NCBI GenBank assembly: GCA_003158115.1
Contig: PMGM01000038.1
Location: 13,118 to 20,745, forward strand
Source: Methanobacterium sp.
Lineage (GTDB): Archaea; Methanobacteriota; Methanobacteria; Methanobacteriales; Methanobacteriaceae
DNA length: 7,628 bases
Direction: 5' to 3'
The first letter of the stretch is position 1. Each line of letters opens with the position of its first letter. Below the pieces are notes generated by a model. The model saw only the letters and a program-made list of their open reading frames with translations. It was not told the origin of the DNA and ran no database searches. A program made the translations under genes and the position numbers. Below are positions 5,915-7,628 of the stretch, piece by piece.

Positions 5915-6454
5915 TCATATTAATTTACCCATTTCATAGGCTTCTGTCATTGCTTTGGTACCTTTAATATCACCTATATTCCAAGCACCTGTACCATAAA
6001 TTATGCCCATTTCATTCATATCATCAAGCACCGAAGTAAATCCTCTAAATCCTTCTACAGTCCTTTCCAATGCATCTTTCCTAGAAACTGCAGCTGTTAA
6101 AATAAAATATATGTCTTTATTATTGATTTCAGTATACCGGGAATAGGTTCTGTCGATAAGTGTTTTCATTTGTGCATTCATGGTGTAAAAATAAACTGGT
6201 GTTGCCATTACAATTACATCAGCTTCAATCATCTTATCCAAGACTTCAGTCATATCATCGTCTTGATCACAAATATCACCATTATTTTTACATATATCAC
6301 AGGCCAGACAATAATTTATTTCTTTATTTCTTAAGAAAATTTTTTCTGTTTGATTGCCTGTTTCTTTTGCGCCTAATATAAACTGGTCACACAATAAATC
6401 AGAGTTTCCACCTTTTCTCGGGCTACCGGACAGCACTAATACTTTTTTACTCAT
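5915..6454 (-). CDS. Iron-sulfur flavoprotein (Isf-like, NADPH-dependent FMN reductase fold)
   Basis: This 179-residue cytosolic protein has a flavodoxin-like fold. Residues 5-19 (VLVLSGSPRKGGNSD) form the FMN phosphate loop, and ATPVYFYTMNAQMKTLIDR at 84-102 is the second flavin-binding block of the family. Between them Cys49, Cys52, Cys55 and Cys62 form CX2CX2CX6C, the compact 4Fe-4S motif of methanogen iron-sulfur flavoproteins (Isf of Methanosarcina), which pass electrons from ferredoxin and help to remove O2 or peroxide. The exact acceptor is not known here. The start is supported by AAGGAGG, seven bases upstream. TetR lies 61 bases upstream on the same strand, so the pair likely forms one regulated unit. 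Confidence 0.9.
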   Translation of the reverse strand: MSKKVLVLSGSPRKGGNSDLLCDQFILGAKETGNQTEKIFLRNKEINYCLACDICKNNGDICDQDDDMTEVLDKMIEADVIVMATPVYFYTMNAQMKTLIDRTYSRYTEINNKDIYFILTAAVSRKDALERTVEGFRGFTSVLDDMNEMGIIYGTGAWNIGDIKGTKAMTEAYEMGKLI

Positions 6455-6484
6455 TACACTTCCTCCTTATCATTAGTGTATACA
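6455..6484 (-). promoter_or_regulatory. Hairpin presenting the flavoprotein ribosome site; possible operator
   Basis: In the minus-strand RNA TACACT (6480-6475) pairs with AGTGTA (6460-6455), and the 14-base loop holds AAGGAGGA, the ribosome site. The stem ends directly before the ATG. At DNA level the same inverted repeat, with an overlapping 8-bp palindrome TGTATACA (6477-6484), could be a TetR-type operator. Both readings are inferred. Confidence 0.4.
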
Positions 6485-6515
6485 ACCAAGCAATTATCTA
6501 TGTTCTTTATTTCTT

Positions 6516-7076
6516 TCAATCTGTATATTTTATTCCATTAAAAAATGTATCAAAAAATATTTTTCTTTCATTGGTTTTTGTCTCGATAATGTATTCAACA
6601 GTAAATATAAAATGAGCTGAAAAAAACTCAGAAATGTATCGGGGAGGTAAGTCTTTCAATATTTTATTTTTAATACCATCTTCTATTAATTTTATCCATT
6701 TTTTTCCAAAATCAGGGGTTTTAGCTTTGGTATCTTTAGTATGATATGGTGATAAATCAAATTGCATAATAAATCTAAATTTATTGGGATTATTTACTCC
6801 CCATTCGACATTTTCCAACCAGACCTTTTCTAAAGATTCATAACCCACTGAATGTTCCAAAAGATAAAGAAAGCTTGCGACCATGCTTTCCTCTTTTATA
6901 GATAAATATAATTTATTAATTAGATCAACCTTATTTTCAAAATATAAATAAATAGTTCCTGCTGCAACATCTGCTTCTTTAGAAATTAGAGCTGTTGATG
7001 TATTATCTATACCCTTTTCAGTAAATAGCTTCAATGCCGCTTCAAGAATTCTCTTTTTCTTATCTTCTTCAACCAT
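6516..7076 (-). CDS. TetR/AcrR-family transcriptional regulator
   Basis: This 186-residue protein has a typical TetR N-terminus: helix 1 KKKRILEAALKLFTEKG at 6-22, then a helix-turn-helix at about 26-46, TSTALISKEADVAAGTIYLY, ending in the family-typical Y-x-Y-F-x-N-K. The rest is helical and would form the ligand-binding and dimer domain; its ligand cannot be read from sequence. The length fits the family. I prefer ATG 7076 over GTG 7085, since the family usually has only a few residues before helix 1; the ribosome site is weak in either case (GTGGTC). It stands directly upstream of the iron-sulfur flavoprotein in the same direction and probably controls it and itself, for example in response to a redox-active or toxic compound (inference). 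Confidence 0.92.
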   Translation of the reverse strand: MVEEDKKKRILEAALKLFTEKGIDNTSTALISKEADVAAGTIYLYFENKVDLINKLYLSIKEESMVASFLYLLEHSVGYESLEKVWLENVEWGVNNPNKFRFIMQFDLSPYHTKDTKAKTPDFGKKWIKLIEDGIKNKILKDLPPRYISEFFSAHFIFTVEYIIETKTNERKIFFDTFFNGIKYTD

Positions 7077-7116
7077 TTTGACCACAAATTTTTTTTATTC
7101 CAATTTAATTTATTAT

Positions 7117-7126
7117 CATATAATTA
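7117..7126 (-). promoter_or_regulatory. Candidate TATA box of the TetR gene
   Basis: AATTATATGA on the minus strand lies about 45 bases before the TetR ATG, which would give a leader of roughly 18 bases. Around it TTCCAT occurs at 7136-7141, 7146-7151 and 7189-7194, the first two ten bases apart. The rest of 7086-7268 shows no gene. Confidence 0.3.
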
Positions 7127-7268
7127 CAAATCATTTTCCATGTTATTCCATAGCTTTTAGGATTCTATAATTACAGTTATTTTATCAATTCCATATTATG
7201 TGTATTTATAATGTTTTGGATAAATGTTAGGATTATGATCTTTTAGATTTTCTCTATTATCTATCCAT

Positions 7269-7628
7269 TTAAGGCATTAGCTTCATGAGCACAGGAAGGA
7301 ATGTTTTCGCAATTTTCATTCTATATTTTCCACCTAATTCTTTTGAAACATCATTTAAAAGTACAGGAATATTCAGTTTTTGTGGACATGGTTCTATACA
7401 TTTTCCACAATTTGTACAAAGCCCTGCATGATGTTCATCACCACCACTCATAATGCCCCCTAATTGAAATAAATAAAGCATAGAACTTTGAAATCCTTCT
7501 TTAAACATATACTTATGATTATAAAATTCAAAACATCTTGGAATATCAACTCCACTAGGACATGGCAAGCAATAGCCACATCCAGTGCAGTCAACTTTCA
7601 TAAGATCTTCATAAACTTCTTTAACTTC
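7269..7628 (-). CDS. Aldo/keto reductase with C-terminal 4Fe-4S domain, C-terminal part only
   Basis: The frame is open to the window edge, so only the last 119 residues are seen and the start lies outside; the internal Met at 7601 is not the start. Two cysteine clusters are present: [11 protein letters not shown] followed by [10 protein letters not shown] (CX2CX2CX2CP) at about 14-24 of the visible part, and [12 protein letters not shown] (CX2CX2CX3CP) further on. Together they form a two-cluster ferredoxin-like module. This arrangement is typical of the tail of archaeal and clostridial predicted oxidoreductases of the aldo/keto reductase family (COG1453), whose barrel would precede it. Substrate and electron partner are unknown. 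It runs in the same direction as TetR but ends 183 bases or more before it, so it is probably a separate transcript. Confidence 0.85.
   Translation of the reverse strand, partial: EVKEVYEDLMKVDCTGCGYCLPCPSGVDIPRCFEFYNHKYMFKEGFQSSMLYLFQLGGIMSGGDEHHAGLCTNCGKCIEPCPQKLNIPVLLNDVSKELGGKYRMKIAKTFLPVLMKLMP

Overview
The window looks like a piece of an AT-rich methanogenic archaeon, most likely from the order Methanobacteriales (Methanobacterium-like). The reasons are a DUF2121/connectase protein (a family known from methanogens), an archaeal tRNA-Thr without an encoded CCA, Shine-Dalgarno sequences of the GGTGAT/GGAGG type, oligo-T terminators, AT-rich TATA-like boxes, an iron-sulfur flavoprotein of the methanogen type, and an aldo/keto reductase with a ferredoxin-like tail. 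The assignment rests on recalled family knowledge, not on a search.

Layout. Plus strand, left part: a possible tail of an unidentified reading frame (3-191) overlaps the start of a connectase-like protein ligase (188-1114). Next is an MBL-fold metallohydrolase (1208-2009) whose natural start lies in another frame than its body, so a +1 shift is needed at a TTT-C-GCG site. A tRNA-Thr(CGT) follows (2082-2155), and directly behind it the first 43 codons of a tyrosine integrase (2187-2318), the mark of an old integration event. Minus strand, centre: an AbrB-like regulator, an ABC ATPase and an ABC-2 permease form a tight three-gene operon (4787-5047, 3767-4777, 2587-3762). Upstream lies a second AbrB-like gene (5497-5739), about 80% identical to the first. 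Minus strand, right part: a TetR regulator (6516-7076) precedes an iron-sulfur flavoprotein (5915-6454). The window ends inside the C-terminal ferredoxin domain of an aldo/keto reductase (7269-7628).

How the parts fit. The two AbrB-like genes carry the same upstream control region: tandem 17-bp repeats, three clear units at one gene and four at the other, next to a TATA-like element. The simplest reading is a gene-plus-operator duplication in which the small regulators bind the repeats and control both themselves and the DrrAB-type exporter. TetR and the flavoprotein probably form a second small regulated unit. The most notable items are the repeat-controlled duplicated regulator system, the frameshifted MBL gene, the Ser-type connectase and the tRNA/integrase scar.
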